From positions 1-64,000 of the forward strand of contig JAEEIA010000053.1 of NCBI GenBank assembly GCA_016281125.1: DNA of 64,000 nucleotides, read 5' to 3'. The DNA is from Oscillospiraceae bacterium. GTDB lineage: Bacteria; Bacillota; Clostridia; Oscillospirales; Ruminococcaceae. The translations under genes and the position numbers were made by a program. The notes under the pieces are model-generated. The model was given only the letters and a program-made list of their open reading frames with translations, did no database searches and was not told where the DNA came from. Every line of letters begins with the position of its first letter. The stretch's first letter is position 1. Positions 25,732 to 34,270 of this stretch are shown piece after piece.

Positions 25732-26598
25732 TCAGAGCGCCTCCGCATCCGCATAGCTTAACTGCGGATGCAGCGCGAGATTCAGGGACAGTGCGAGCAG
25801 CCTTGCCGCATGGTGCAGCAGCTCGTCAATATTCCGCGGCGTGACCATCATATTCGGGACGGTATCCAGATCCGCCTGTTCCGCTGCCTGCCGCACGACC
25901 GTGTGCAGATCGACAACCGTCGGCACCCCGACCGCGATCACCGGGACGCCGAGCGTCCGCTGACTCAATTCCGCACGCGCATTCCGGACGCCGCTGCCCG
26001 GGGAAATCCCCGCGTCGGAGATCTGCACCGTGGTGCCGAGCCGCCGCAGATCCGAGCAGGCCAGCGCATCCACCGCAATGACGCAGGACGGCGCCACGGT
26101 CTGCTTTAAGGCCGCAATCAGCTCGGCGGTTTCAATGCCGGTCTGGCCGAGCACACCGTTAGCCAGCACGCTGACCGGCCGCAGCGCCCGCAGAAAATCC
26201 GTATCCGGCGCATTGTCTTTCAGCTCCTGCCGCAGATGCCGCGTCGCAAGAACGCGCCCCGCCGTTTCCGGGCCGACGGCGTCCGGCGTGATGTCCGCAT
26301 TTCCGAGCCCGGCCACCAGCACCGCCCCAGCCGGAATAAACGGACGCAGCTCGTCTGCAAGCTCCTCTGCCTGTTCCCTGAGCTGCGGCGTTGTGCGGTG
26401 CAGGTCGGCAGATTCCAGCGTCAGATACCGTCCTTTGCCCCGTCCGATTGCTGCGCCGTCCGCATCCGAAGCAATCGTGATTTCGGTGATGCGGAACGCT
26501 TTTCCGCGCTCCCGGACCGTAATACCCGTGCTGTACCCCACCGTCGCGGCCTGCTCCAAAGCCAGATCCGTGCGGCTGTGCCCTGTCTGCTGCTGCAT
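25732..26598 (-). CDS. gpr: Germination protease GPR
   Basis: The 288-residue protein matches the A25 germination protease: N-terminal RTDLALE (propeptide region), VLVAGLGNADITPDAVGP, SVLANGVLGQTGIETAE, VIAVDALACSDLRRLGTT..DAGISPGSGV, and PVIAVGVPTVVD. GPR degrades small acid-soluble spore proteins when spores germinate, and it is found essentially only in spore formers. The N-terminal propeptide is short. The ATG follows GGGGAGGG. A sigma-G promoter would be expected on the minus strand at 26610-26680, but I cannot make a convincing match. The gene is divergent from rpsT, a common arrangement in Clostridia. Confidence 0.93.
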   Translation of the reverse strand: MQQQTGHSRTDLALEQAATVGYSTGITVRERGKAFRITEITIASDADGAAIGRGKGRYLTLESADLHRTTPQLREQAEELADELRPFIPAGAVLVAGLGNADITPDAVGPETAGRVLATRHLRQELKDNAPDTDFLRALRPVSVLANGVLGQTGIETAELIAALKQTVAPSCVIAVDALACSDLRRLGTTVQISDAGISPGSGVRNARAELSQRTLGVPVIAVGVPTVVDLHTVVRQAAEQADLDTVPNMMVTPRNIDELLHHAARLLALSLNLALHPQLSYADAEAL

Positions 26599-26679
26599 AT
26601 TGTCCCTCCCCGCTGCGGAAGTTGTGCATTCCGCCGAAACAGCCCGCGAAATACCGGCAAAAATCCGCAGTTTGCCCTA

Positions 26680-26708
26680 TTGCATTTTTCTGCCGAACCT
26701 GATATAAT
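26680..26708 (+). promoter_or_regulatory. Sigma-A promoter of rpsT
   Basis: TTGCAT (26680-26685), 17 bp, TATAAT (26703-26708). Transcription would start near 26715, giving a leader of about 145 nt before the rpsT start at 26861. Confidence 0.8.
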
Positions 26709-26756
26709 AATACTTGGTTTGGCAGCATGTAACGTATGCGGTCCCCACCCGCGCCG

Positions 26757-26785
26757 GCAGAATGATCCCGCCATAATCGTTCTGC
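26757..26785 (+). promoter_or_regulatory. Hairpin in the rpsT leader, possible autoregulatory element
   Basis: GCAGAATGAT (26757-26766) pairs with ATCGTTCTGC (26776-26785), ten base pairs including one G-U and a 9-nt loop. A structured leader before a primary rRNA-binding protein gene suggests feedback by S20, but this is inference. Confidence 0.4.
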
Positions 26786-26860
26786 ATCTACTGTGTGCCG
26801 CTTTCCGAGAATTATTCAGAAATTCTGCAAATTGGCAGACAAGAAAAGGAGTACCAGAAA

Positions 26861-27133
26861 ATGGCAGCTGCAAAGAATGCTGGGCCGAAGAAGCGCCCGA
26901 CACCGGAAAAAAGAGATAAGACCAACAAGATCCGTGCTGCGCGGAACAAGGCGACCAAGTCCGCTCTGAAGACCGCGATCAAGAAGGCATATGTCGGCGG
27001 TACCGACCGCGTTGCTGTGATCCGTTACGCAATCAAGCGCGTGGATCAGGCATGTGCAAAGGGCATCCTGCACAAGAACAATGCCGCAAGAAAGAAGTCA
27101 CAGTTGATGAAGCTCCTGAACAAGGCAAGCTGA
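26861..27133 (+). CDS. rpsT: 30S ribosomal protein S20
   Basis: The 90-residue, strongly basic protein starts MAAAKNAGPKKR and contains the S20 pattern (NKIRAARNKATKSALKTAIK, KGILHKNNAARKKSQLMK). S20 binds 16S rRNA early in 30S assembly. The ATG at 26861 follows AAAAGGAG. An in-frame start 66 nt upstream lacks a ribosome site and would add a foreign leader. The gene is monocistronic, divergent from gpr and followed by two terminators. Confidence 0.97.
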   Translation: MAAAKNAGPKKRPTPEKRDKTNKIRAARNKATKSALKTAIKKAYVGGTDRVAVIRYAIKRVDQACAKGILHKNNAARKKSQLMKLLNKAS

Positions 27134-27157
27134 TCGGATCAACGATGCAAACAAAAT

Positions 27158-27195
27158 GCCGCCGCTTTCTGTTTACAGAAGGCGGCGGTTTTTTT
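27158..27195 (+). terminator. Primary rpsT terminator
   Basis: A 13-bp stem CCGCCGCTTTCTG/CAGAAGGCGGCGG with a TTTA loop (one G-U pair) followed by seven T residues. Confidence 0.92.
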
Positions 27196-27203
27196 GTGCG
27201 GAA

Positions 27204-27240
27204 ACGTCCGCATCCTCATTCGGGGATGCGGGCGTTTTTT
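27204..27240 (+). terminator. Second, tandem terminator
   Basis: ACGTCCGCATCC pairs with GGATGCGGGCGT (one G-U), followed by TTTTT, right after the rpsT terminator. It sits just beyond the 3' end of the convergent anti-sigma gene and may protect it from read-through. Confidence 0.85.
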
Positions 27241-27249
27241 ATCGGTCTG

Positions 27250-28380
27250 TCAGGTCAGGGAGATTTCTGCACCGTTGATGCGGATTGCGGTCAGACCGTC
27301 CAGCGTGAACGGGGTCGCAATATAGTATTCCCGTCTGAGTTCCCAGTCATAGCCGCCGTCAGGGTTGGGGCAGCTCATACCACCGCCGCTGCCGGCACCG
27401 GTGTTCTGGATCAGCGCACGCTCGGTTCCGTCCGCATAAACAGCCGTGAAGCTGACAGGAACCTGCCCGTCGCCCCAGACCACGCCCCATTTCGGTACTG
27501 TGTCAAAGACTCCGACGTGTCCGGACGCAACAAATTTCAGCAAAAACGGCGTCAAAATCAGATCATCAAAGATGTTTTCGTTGGCATCGTTCGGCAGTGT
27601 GCCGCCGTAATGTGCGGTCATGCCCGGCTGAACCGTGATGCCGGAAAGATCGTAGCACAGTTCAAAATCGGGTGCGGAAAGTTTCATCCATTGGCCTTTG
27701 CCTTCCTCTGAATAGCCATAGCCGATACAGAGCGGCTCCCCTTCATCTATCGGGGCGAGGCGAAGCCGGGTTCCGTTCAGACCGGTTCCGAAGTCCATTG
27801 CGATGACTTCCATGCAGTGCCATACGCCTTCTTCGTCGCACACAGGCCGCGGGGCTGCCCCGCCGCGGTTCAGGAATTCATTGTTCCTGCCTTCTTCGTC
27901 ACCCGGAATTTCAATCAGTGAAGCCATATTGACAGACAGCTCAGCGTCATCATACGCTGTAAAAATTGCATTGAACTCGTCGCTCAGCTCCACATCATAA
28001 GCAATATAGACATTGCTTGCATCTGCCATGACCGACTGCACCGTCATTGTAAAGCCGTCACCTTCGATTTTCTCTCCAATATCCAGCCCCATGCCGGTGA
28101 AGTCATAGCTGACCTGTTCACCGGATTTCTCTGCGAAATACCGGCTGAAAACAGCCGAATAGTCCCAGTTGTTCACCGCCCCGACCGTGACCGTGCCGCC
28201 GATCATGATTGCTGCTGCCGCAGCGCCGATCACGCCGATCATCCTTCTGCCGGTGTGTGTTCTGATGCCCTGCGCAGGCTGTTCCTCAAACTGCGCCTGA
28301 ATTTGCCGTGTTTTCATGCGGATCTCCTCCTCCGGTACGGAAATCTGCTGCATCGCTCTTTGATAAGTCGTTCTGTTCAT
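27250..28380 (-). CDS. Anti-sigma factor-like membrane protein (DUF4179-like)
   Basis: The ATG at 28380 has a good ribosome site (AAAGGAG, 9 nt). The 376-residue protein has a cytoplasmic helical N-terminus (about 1-45) suited to bind a sigma factor, one membrane helix (about 46-68, IGVIGAAAAAIMIGGTVTVG) and a large extracytoplasmic domain with the DUF4179 look (TMTVQSVMADASNVYIAYDVELS). In Firmicutes such proteins follow ECF sigma genes and hold the sigma inactive until an envelope signal arrives. No zinc-binding HxxxCxxC motif is present, so it is not a ZAS-type anti-sigma. It overlaps the sigma gene by 95 nt in another frame. Confidence 0.8.
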   Translation of the reverse strand: MNRTTYQRAMQQISVPEEEIRMKTRQIQAQFEEQPAQGIRTHTGRRMIGVIGAAAAAIMIGGTVTVGAVNNWDYSAVFSRYFAEKSGEQVSYDFTGMGLDIGEKIEGDGFTMTVQSVMADASNVYIAYDVELSDEFNAIFTAYDDAELSVNMASLIEIPGDEEGRNNEFLNRGGAAPRPVCDEEGVWHCMEVIAMDFGTGLNGTRLRLAPIDEGEPLCIGYGYSEEGKGQWMKLSAPDFELCYDLSGITVQPGMTAHYGGTLPNDANENIFDDLILTPFLLKFVASGHVGVFDTVPKWGVVWGDGQVPVSFTAVYADGTERALIQNTGAGSGGGMSCPNPDGGYDWELRREYYIATPFTLDGLTAIRINGAEISLT

Positions 28381-28861
28381 TCTGCAAAACTCCTTTCAGC
28401 TGATTCTTCGCCCTTGTCAGCCATGAGCTGACCGTGTTGCTGCTTCTGTGCAGAATTGCAGCGATCTCCCTGATCGAATATTCTTCGTAATAGTAAAGGT
28501 AGATCACATTCCGGAAATCCGGCCGGAGCTGCTGCACCGCATTGAGTATCATCTGCGCCGTATCGTCTGCGAACCCGCCGCTGTCCGCGGGGAGCATATT
28601 CTCCGCCGTATCACTGAGCGCGACCGTGCGGGTTCTGCGAGCGGATCTGTAATAGTCATTGCAGCGATTGATCGCCGCCCGGATCAGGAATGCCTTTGCC
28701 TGCCCGTCATCGCGGAAGGTTTTTCCGGATTCGAGCAGCTTTAAGAACGTGTCCTGCACAATGTCCTCTGCTTCGGCACGGCTGCCGGTATGCTGAACAG
28801 AAAGCCGCAGCAGTGTATTATAATGTCTGAGCATCAGCTCCTCAAAGCTGATCGGTTCCAT
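28286..28861 (-). CDS. ECF-type RNA polymerase sigma factor
   Basis: The 191-residue protein has region 2 (residues about 8-75: YNTLLRLSVQHTGSRAEAEDIVQDTFLKL, then AFLIRAAINRCNDYYRS) and region 4 (about 105-155: QLRPDFRNVIYLYYYEEYSIREIAAIL and a helix-turn-helix with SSNTVSSWLTRAK). The ATG follows a near-perfect ribosome site (AAGGAGGTGATCC). A normal ECF sigma would end about 30 residues earlier. The extra tail (NDLSKSDAADFRTGGG..) is hydrophilic and lies entirely within the anti-sigma overlap, so it may be an extension after loss of an earlier stop codon. The target regulon is unknown; such factors usually activate their own promoter. Confidence 0.93.
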   Translation of the reverse strand: MEPISFEELMLRHYNTLLRLSVQHTGSRAEAEDIVQDTFLKLLESGKTFRDDGQAKAFLIRAAINRCNDYYRSARRTRTVALSDTAENMLPADSGGFADDTAQMILNAVQQLRPDFRNVIYLYYYEEYSIREIAAILHRSSNTVSSWLTRAKNQLKGVLQNEQNDLSKSDAADFRTGGGDPHENTANSGAV

Positions 28862-28969
28862 GCAGGATCACCTCCTTTTCCGATTCGGCGCGCGCCGCCG
28901 TGAGGGACGTTCTCTCTCCGCCCTTCACCTATAAAACGATTCAGCGGGCTGTTTTCGTGCAGTCCGCAG

Positions 28970-29011
28970 AAAAAATAATAACGGGAATCTGTCGGCCGGA
29001 CAGATTCCCGT
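28970..29011 (-). terminator. Terminator of the ROK regulator gene
   Basis: On the minus strand a perfect 13-bp stem (ACGGGAATCTGTC and complement, 29011-28999 and 28993-28981) with a short GC loop is followed by TTATTATTTTTT. Confidence 0.88.
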
Positions 29012-29064
29012 GTGCGTACCAATTATAAATTCCCCATTCAGTAAGATATCGCGCTTGCTGAGAT

Positions 29065-30255
29065 TCAGTTTGCAGTTTCACCCGGAAGCATGCCGCCCAT
29101 CTCGTAGAACTGACGCTCAATGGTCAGTGCAGAGCCGGCAAGGAAGCTGTTTTCCCCGTCGATGCGGCTGTAAGTCAGCTTGACCGGTCTGTTGCTGCCG
29201 AGCACCTCCAGCTTGTCGCAGATGAGCTGGAAGATCTGCTCGCTGAACTTGAAGCCGTGCATAACAACGCGGCGGACATGGTGACCGGTCGTAGCGTTAT
29301 ACAGCAGTAAGCAGAACTGGTCAATATATTTATTCACCAGTTTGACAATGTCCTTATCGCCTGCTGCATATGCCTCGTTGATATCGCTGACGGTCAACTG
29401 CTTGCCCTTCAGTGCGGAAGCCTTCCGCAGCATCGCCGGGCGGGTGAGCTCCGCATAAACAGAGCCGTCCGGATAGCCCTCGCAGGGGGTGCCGCCGACC
29501 TCGGCGATCATGTGGCTGACGGAATCGGAATCCGCAAGGAATCCGCCGAGCAGCTCCTGACCGACAACCGGGACGGAATTATACGCCTGACCGGAGTACA
29601 GCAGCAGCTGATTTGCGCTTTCCGGATTCGCGTAATCAATGTTGGCGAGTGCATAGAGATTGATTGCGGTGTCTGCCAGAACCGGAATGCTCAGCTCCAT
29701 TTCAAGCAGGTAGACGAGCTTGTCAAAGGTGATGATCGGGCCTTTCAGCTCTCCGCGCAGCTGCTCCCAGCGTGCGGGAATGACGCCGATACCAAGGCCG
29801 AGCATCTGCTTGGTGCTCAGGGAATGCTTCTTCATCAGCTCACGGCAGCTGGTGACAATGAACGAGATGATCTCGTCCGGCTCGGTTTCCTCACCGATCT
29901 CCAGATACTTGTGATCGATCGGCTCGTTTGCGAGATTCGCAAGGCCGACGCTGATGTCATTTTCGTTGATCGCAGCACCCAGAACATACTTGAATGTCGG
30001 GTTAATGCGGATCATGGTCTTTTTTCTGCCCTTTTTCTTCGGGGCGTTCTGATCCTCGGGCAGCGGACCGTTCATGTCCTCCAGAATGTTCTGGGTGATC
30101 ATCTGGTTGGTGATGATCGTCACCGCCGCGCGGGTCAGAGAAAGCTGTGCTGCAATATCCACACGGGCGAGCATTCCCGCCTGACGGATTGCGAGCAGAA
30201 TCTGCTTTCTGTTTCTGCGCTTGAGATCGAGCTTGCTGATTCCTTTGGTTTCCAT
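29065..30255 (-). CDS. ROK family transcriptional regulator (NagC/XylR type)
   Basis: The ATG at 30255 (METKGISK) is preceded by GGAGGAA; the frame also offers a TTG two codons earlier. Residues about 8-65 form a winged helix (NRKQILLAIRQAG, VDIAAQLSLTRAAVTIITNQMI), followed by a basic linker (PKKKGRKK) and a ROK sugar-kinase-like fold (GAAINENDISVGLANL, GLGIGVIPA). The usual zinc motif CxCGxxGCxE is degenerate: the aligned segment reads GGTPCEGYPDGSVYAE, with a single Cys. This implies a regulator without kinase function and possibly a changed effector. Likely ligands are sugars or sugar phosphates. The leader is long (about 240 nt); see the promoter at 30503. Confidence 0.87.
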   Translation of the reverse strand: METKGISKLDLKRRNRKQILLAIRQAGMLARVDIAAQLSLTRAAVTIITNQMITQNILEDMNGPLPEDQNAPKKKGRKKTMIRINPTFKYVLGAAINENDISVGLANLANEPIDHKYLEIGEETEPDEIISFIVTSCRELMKKHSLSTKQMLGLGIGVIPARWEQLRGELKGPIITFDKLVYLLEMELSIPVLADTAINLYALANIDYANPESANQLLLYSGQAYNSVPVVGQELLGGFLADSDSVSHMIAEVGGTPCEGYPDGSVYAELTRPAMLRKASALKGKQLTVSDINEAYAAGDKDIVKLVNKYIDQFCLLLYNATTGHHVRRVVMHGFKFSEQIFQLICDKLEVLGSNRPVKLTYSRIDGENSFLAGSALTIERQFYEMGGMLPGETAN

Positions 30256-30502
30256 ATACAAATTCCTCCTCCGTATTGCAGCGTTTCAGTTCACGCCGAA
30301 TTGGTACAACGTCCGGCTGTATTGTGAACGAAACGCGAAAAAGCAAATGAATACAATGCTTTTTTACATTTACAATTATAAGTTATAAATGTGTGTATTC
30401 TGTGAACAAAATGTGAATATTATGTAAAAGACAAAAAGGAAAACAAAATAATATACATGAAAATGAATGGATTTCTAAATATAATCTTAATCGGGTGGCA
30501 TT

Positions 30503-30531
30503 ATTATACCAAAACGCTTTGAATGATACAA
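30503..30531 (-). promoter_or_regulatory. Promoter for the ROK gene inside the 3' end of yfhO
   Basis: On the minus strand TTGTAT (30531-30526), 17 bp, TATAAT (30508-30503) overlaps the last yfhO codons and its stop. The transcript would have an AT-rich leader of about 240 nt (30256-30496) with two TTCACA repeats and no gene. No yfhO terminator is visible in this gap, so read-through is also possible. Confidence 0.6.
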
Positions 30532-33179
30532 ATTGCCGTCGGGAGCAGATAAACCAGCAGCAGAATCGCCGCATAACTCAGCTGAAGCAGAATTGCACAC
30601 AAACGGTATCCCGCCGTGCAGACCGCATCCGGCAGATGCCTCCGCAGCAGCAGATACAGAATCAGCCCGGTCATCCCGCAAAGGCCGAGCAGAATCCCCG
30701 CATGCAGTCCCCGCACACGAAAGCGCATCTCAACCCGGCTGTGTCCTTCCGGCACACGGACGGCCGTCTGACAGCTGTTCACACGGTACACCTTCGCAGG
30801 CTGCCCGTTGACCTCCGCCGTAAAGCCCTCGTCAAAAGCGGCTGAAAGGATCAGCGTTTTCGGCACATCGCAATCGCATTCCGCGGAATAAACGCCTTTG
30901 CAGTATTGCAGCGCAGCCCCGTCTGCCTGCTTCATCGCTTCGGCGAGCGGTGCGGTTTTCATGCCGAAAAGCCCGAAGCTCTCGCAGGAAAACGCCTTGT
31001 GAACCGTAATGCTGACAACGGTCATACCCTCGCACGCGCCGAGAAACACAAGCCCGTTGTGATTGTTCTGCGGATGCTCCGTCTGCACGGTCACACCGTT
31101 GACTGTGATGTCGCAGGCGCCGCTGTTCGGGTCATGCAGTGCCGTACCGTGATCGGTATAGATGTCAAAGTACAGCGCCTGCTGCTCCCGCAGAAAGAGC
31201 GCGTACCGGATTTCGCCGCCGCGTTCCGTATCCTCCGGTTCACAGACAGCGCCGGTTTCCGATGCATTGAGCGTCACGCCGTTCAGCGCAGTCGGTTCGT
31301 AGGGAACCACCGCATCCCGGACGCCGAGAAACCGCTCAGCCAGATACTGCTGCACAGCCATGCGGCTTCCGTCGGGCAGCTCCGCGATCTCCTCCGGCGC
31401 AGCATCCGTCAGGAATGCAGACGGCAGCGTCATCCGGCTTTTTACCACGGAAAACGCGCCCTCTGTGCAGACGGGCTCTGTCCACGGCGGAAAATCATAG
31501 GGACTGCCGAGCAGATACCGGATATTCCAGAGCGCATCGGAAAGCAGCGTGCCGCCGGTGGACGGAACCTCCATCCAGTAGGAGCTGTAACCGAACCGCT
31601 TCATGCCTTGCAGATAATCTGCGCGCGTCAGAGATGTGTAATGCGCCGTCGTCGGATATCCGACCGCACCGAGCATGTTGGCGTGGGTATACTTGCGCGT
31701 CAGCTTCAGCCTTGCCGCAGGCTCCTCCGGGATAAAGCTGTCAGCCACAGCAGCAGTCTGTGCAATGACATCGCCGCTGTCGGCTGTGCTGCCGAAATAA
31801 GCACCGTAGCTCAGCGAAAACTCCAGCAGGAACAACACCGAAAAAAAGCCCGCGCAGCCGCGGAGAGAAAAGGTTCGCTGCTGATAGGCCGTGACAGCCC
31901 AGCAATAGAGCACGGTCGCAAGAAAGCACCAGCAGAGCATACAGAGTGCGTGCTCCGGACTGACCCACAGGCTTGAAACATAGGAGCGCAGAAAGCCGCC
32001 CGCATACACATGCAGCACGAAAGCCGCCGCCGCTGCGAGCAGAATACCGGTCACCGGCAAAAGCGGATGCAGCGTCTTGCGGGTATCGCCGGGAATGCAT
32101 GCGTCCTCCGAGAGCTGTTCACCCGCGAGCGTCAGCATCAGCAGAATCGGATACATGCCCCACCGCAGCGGAAACGCCTGATAGCTGCCGCCGTGCCAGA
32201 TCTGATTGACCGGATCCAGCAGCGCCGCTGCCGCCAGCAGAAGAAAGAGCCTTCTGTTCCGGCGTGTTTCGGGCGTACAGGGTTTCAGCGGAATCCAGAT
32301 CAGCGGGAGCACCGCAAATCCGATGCACGCCGCACCGAGCACGCAGATCTTGTCAGACAGATGACGCAGCAGCTCCGGCTGCATCAGATCATCCAGCAGC
32401 TTGCCGCTGCGTCCTGAATGCATGATTTGCAGCAGACAGGGCAGCCAGACAAAGGCCGTCGCGCAGGCAGCAAGGATGCTTGCACCGAAAAAGCGCGCCG
32501 CCGTTTTCCCGCGCCGCTCCGCCGGAACCGTAAACCGCACGGAGAGCGCCGTATACAGCAGCACGAACAGCACAGTCATCCAGCCGAGGTAAAAGCACAG
32601 GATTACCGTCACGGAGAGCACCGCCGCATAGGGCAGCGCCTTTCCCGTTTTCAGCAGGTGCCGGAGCGCACAGAGCAGAAGCGGCGCCGTCAGCATGATG
32701 TCCAGCCACATCAGATTCTGATAGTAGAACAGACCGTAGCCGGAACAGCCGTACATCACGGCGAGCAGCAGCTGCATCACATCCGGCAGCTTGGCAATGC
32801 GGTACCGGAACCAGACCGCCGCCGTTCCCGCGGAGAGCGACAGCTTGACAATCACGAGCAGAACTGCGAGCCTGTCAGCAGGCAGATCCGTCAGCAGAAT
32901 GAGAAAGGAAAGCGGATTGCTGAGGAAAAAGAAGAATACGCCGTAAAACTGCATACCGCCTGCATCCAGCGCGGAATAGCTTATCCCCTCGCCCCTCATG
33001 AGCTGCTGTTTCAGCTGCATCAGAAGCGGAACGGCCTGCTGCTCCATATCGCACCAGACGACGGTATTGCTGCCGCACGGAAAAATGCCGTACACGGCGT
33101 TGAAGATCAGAAACAGTGCAAAAACTGTCAGGCTGGAGAGCAGGGGAATCCCCGCGCTCCGGAAACGTATTCGGTTCAT
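30504..33179 (-). CDS. YfhO family multi-spanning membrane protein
   Basis: The ATG at 33179 (MNRIRFRS) is chosen because GAGGATCGC precedes it and a 32-codon longer frame has no ribosome site and would span the promoter. The 891-residue protein has about 12-13 membrane helices, with the family signature after helix 1 (DMEQQAVPLLMQLKQQL, YSALDAGGMQFYGVFFFFLSNPLSFL), like GT-C glycosyltransferases. A large extracytoplasmic C-terminal region (about 530-850) precedes a final helix pair near 855-885. YfhO proteins are linked to glycosylation of teichoic acids or other envelope polymers in Firmicutes. The sugar donor would be a lipid-linked sugar. No glycosyltransferase partner is adjacent. Confidence 0.88.
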   Translation of the reverse strand: MNRIRFRSAGIPLLSSLTVFALFLIFNAVYGIFPCGSNTVVWCDMEQQAVPLLMQLKQQLMRGEGISYSALDAGGMQFYGVFFFFLSNPLSFLILLTDLPADRLAVLLVIVKLSLSAGTAAVWFRYRIAKLPDVMQLLLAVMYGCSGYGLFYYQNLMWLDIMLTAPLLLCALRHLLKTGKALPYAAVLSVTVILCFYLGWMTVLFVLLYTALSVRFTVPAERRGKTAARFFGASILAACATAFVWLPCLLQIMHSGRSGKLLDDLMQPELLRHLSDKICVLGAACIGFAVLPLIWIPLKPCTPETRRNRRLFLLLAAAALLDPVNQIWHGGSYQAFPLRWGMYPILLMLTLAGEQLSEDACIPGDTRKTLHPLLPVTGILLAAAAAFVLHVYAGGFLRSYVSSLWVSPEHALCMLCWCFLATVLYCWAVTAYQQRTFSLRGCAGFFSVLFLLEFSLSYGAYFGSTADSGDVIAQTAAVADSFIPEEPAARLKLTRKYTHANMLGAVGYPTTAHYTSLTRADYLQGMKRFGYSSYWMEVPSTGGTLLSDALWNIRYLLGSPYDFPPWTEPVCTEGAFSVVKSRMTLPSAFLTDAAPEEIAELPDGSRMAVQQYLAERFLGVRDAVVPYEPTALNGVTLNASETGAVCEPEDTERGGEIRYALFLREQQALYFDIYTDHGTALHDPNSGACDITVNGVTVQTEHPQNNHNGLVFLGACEGMTVVSITVHKAFSCESFGLFGMKTAPLAEAMKQADGAALQYCKGVYSAECDCDVPKTLILSAAFDEGFTAEVNGQPAKVYRVNSCQTAVRVPEGHSRVEMRFRVRGLHAGILLGLCGMTGLILYLLLRRHLPDAVCTAGYRLCAILLQLSYAAILLLVYLLPTAICIIQSVLV

Positions 33180-33246
33180 GCGATCCTCATTTGCCGGATT
33201 GCTCCGGCAGATATTCTGCTGATTCTTTTCTGATTTACCATTGCAT

Positions 33247-33275
33247 ATCATAACATATTCAACTTGAAAATACAA
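33247..33275 (-). promoter_or_regulatory. Sigma-A promoter of the yfhO gene
   Basis: On the minus strand TTGTAT (33275-33270), 17 bp, TATGAT (33252-33247). It has the same -35 hexamer as the ROK promoter at 30503-30531. The leader is about 60 nt. Confidence 0.65.
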
Positions 33276-33429
33276 GTAGCTTCATAAAATCTTCATGTTT
33301 CCTCAAATAACATTCAGAATTAAGAAGCTGACAGGCGGATTTCAGGCGCAATATCATTTTAGTTAAGCGTGTTTTGTCATAATAAACAGTGCATCCGGGC
33401 GATTCGGCGCAGGATGTCCGGCGCCTGCT

Positions 33430-34167
33430 TTAACGAAGATCCGGATGCACATAGCGCGCCCTGCCCGCTGACTTGTCACCGTATTCGATCGCACCGGCCG
33501 GACAGCGGTTCAGGCACGCGGTACACATGGCGCAGGTCGCCTTCACCCAGACCGGTCTGCCGTTCTCCATACGGATTGCGTCCTCGGGACATCGCTTTGC
33601 GCAGGCGCCGCAGCCGGTGCAGCTGTCCTCTGCGCGGAACGGCACCGTGGAGCTGGATTTGCGGAGCGCAGGCTGGAACGCCGTCGCAAGCAGACCGCCG
33701 CGCACCGGCTTCACGGGATGCTTTTTCAGCTTTTCCTTCAATTCGGCAAAGCGCACCTCCGCCTTTGCAAGCAGCCGCTGACGCTTGTCCTCGGGCGGTG
33801 TTTCCATGTAGGTGATGGCGTTGTTCGGCATCCGGACAAAGGTTGCGTAATGCAGGCGGATGCCGCGTTCCGCCAGCTCATGCCGGAGCAGACCGGCCGC
33901 AAAGCTGACCACGCCGCCGCAGGTGATCACCGCAAAGCAGTACGGATGGCCTTTGATTTCCAGACTGCGCACGAAGTCCAGCACGGGCTTGCCCACCGTG
34001 GAGCAGTATTCCGGGAACACAATGCCGAGGCGCTCGCCCTTTTTGAATGTGTAGGAATATGCACGGGTCTTGTTGGCCTCCGCAATGCTGACAAGCTGCT
34101 CGCCGTCCTCCGCGAGTGCTTTTGCAGCGGCAAGGGAATTGCCGGTTCCAGTAAAATAAAAAATCAT
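33430..34167 (-). CDS. EFR1 family flavodoxin-ferredoxin fusion
   Basis: The ATG at 34167 gives MIFYFTGTGNS, the exact start of an EFR1 protein; the longer frame upstream is artefactual. Residues 1-150 are a flavodoxin-like FMN fold (phosphate loop FTGTGNS), and the C-terminus has two 4Fe-4S motifs (CTGCGACAKRCP and CAMCTACLNRCP). Such 245-residue proteins are common in anaerobic Firmicutes and archaea and probably shuttle electrons to oxidoreductases. No partner enzyme is adjacent, so the redox pathway is unknown. Ribosome site GAAAGGATCC. It has its own promoter. Confidence 0.93.
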   Translation of the reverse strand: MIFYFTGTGNSLAAAKALAEDGEQLVSIAEANKTRAYSYTFKKGERLGIVFPEYCSTVGKPVLDFVRSLEIKGHPYCFAVITCGGVVSFAAGLLRHELAERGIRLHYATFVRMPNNAITYMETPPEDKRQRLLAKAEVRFAELKEKLKKHPVKPVRGGLLATAFQPALRKSSSTVPFRAEDSCTGCGACAKRCPEDAIRMENGRPVWVKATCAMCTACLNRCPAGAIEYGDKSAGRARYVHPDLR

Positions 34168-34270
34168 GGCAAAAGGATCCTTTCGTTTGATATTTTGCCG
34201 GAAAATCGCTGATTTCATCCGGTACACAGGCTGCATGCAGATGTGCGCCGCGGTTTCCGGGATCACGCCT

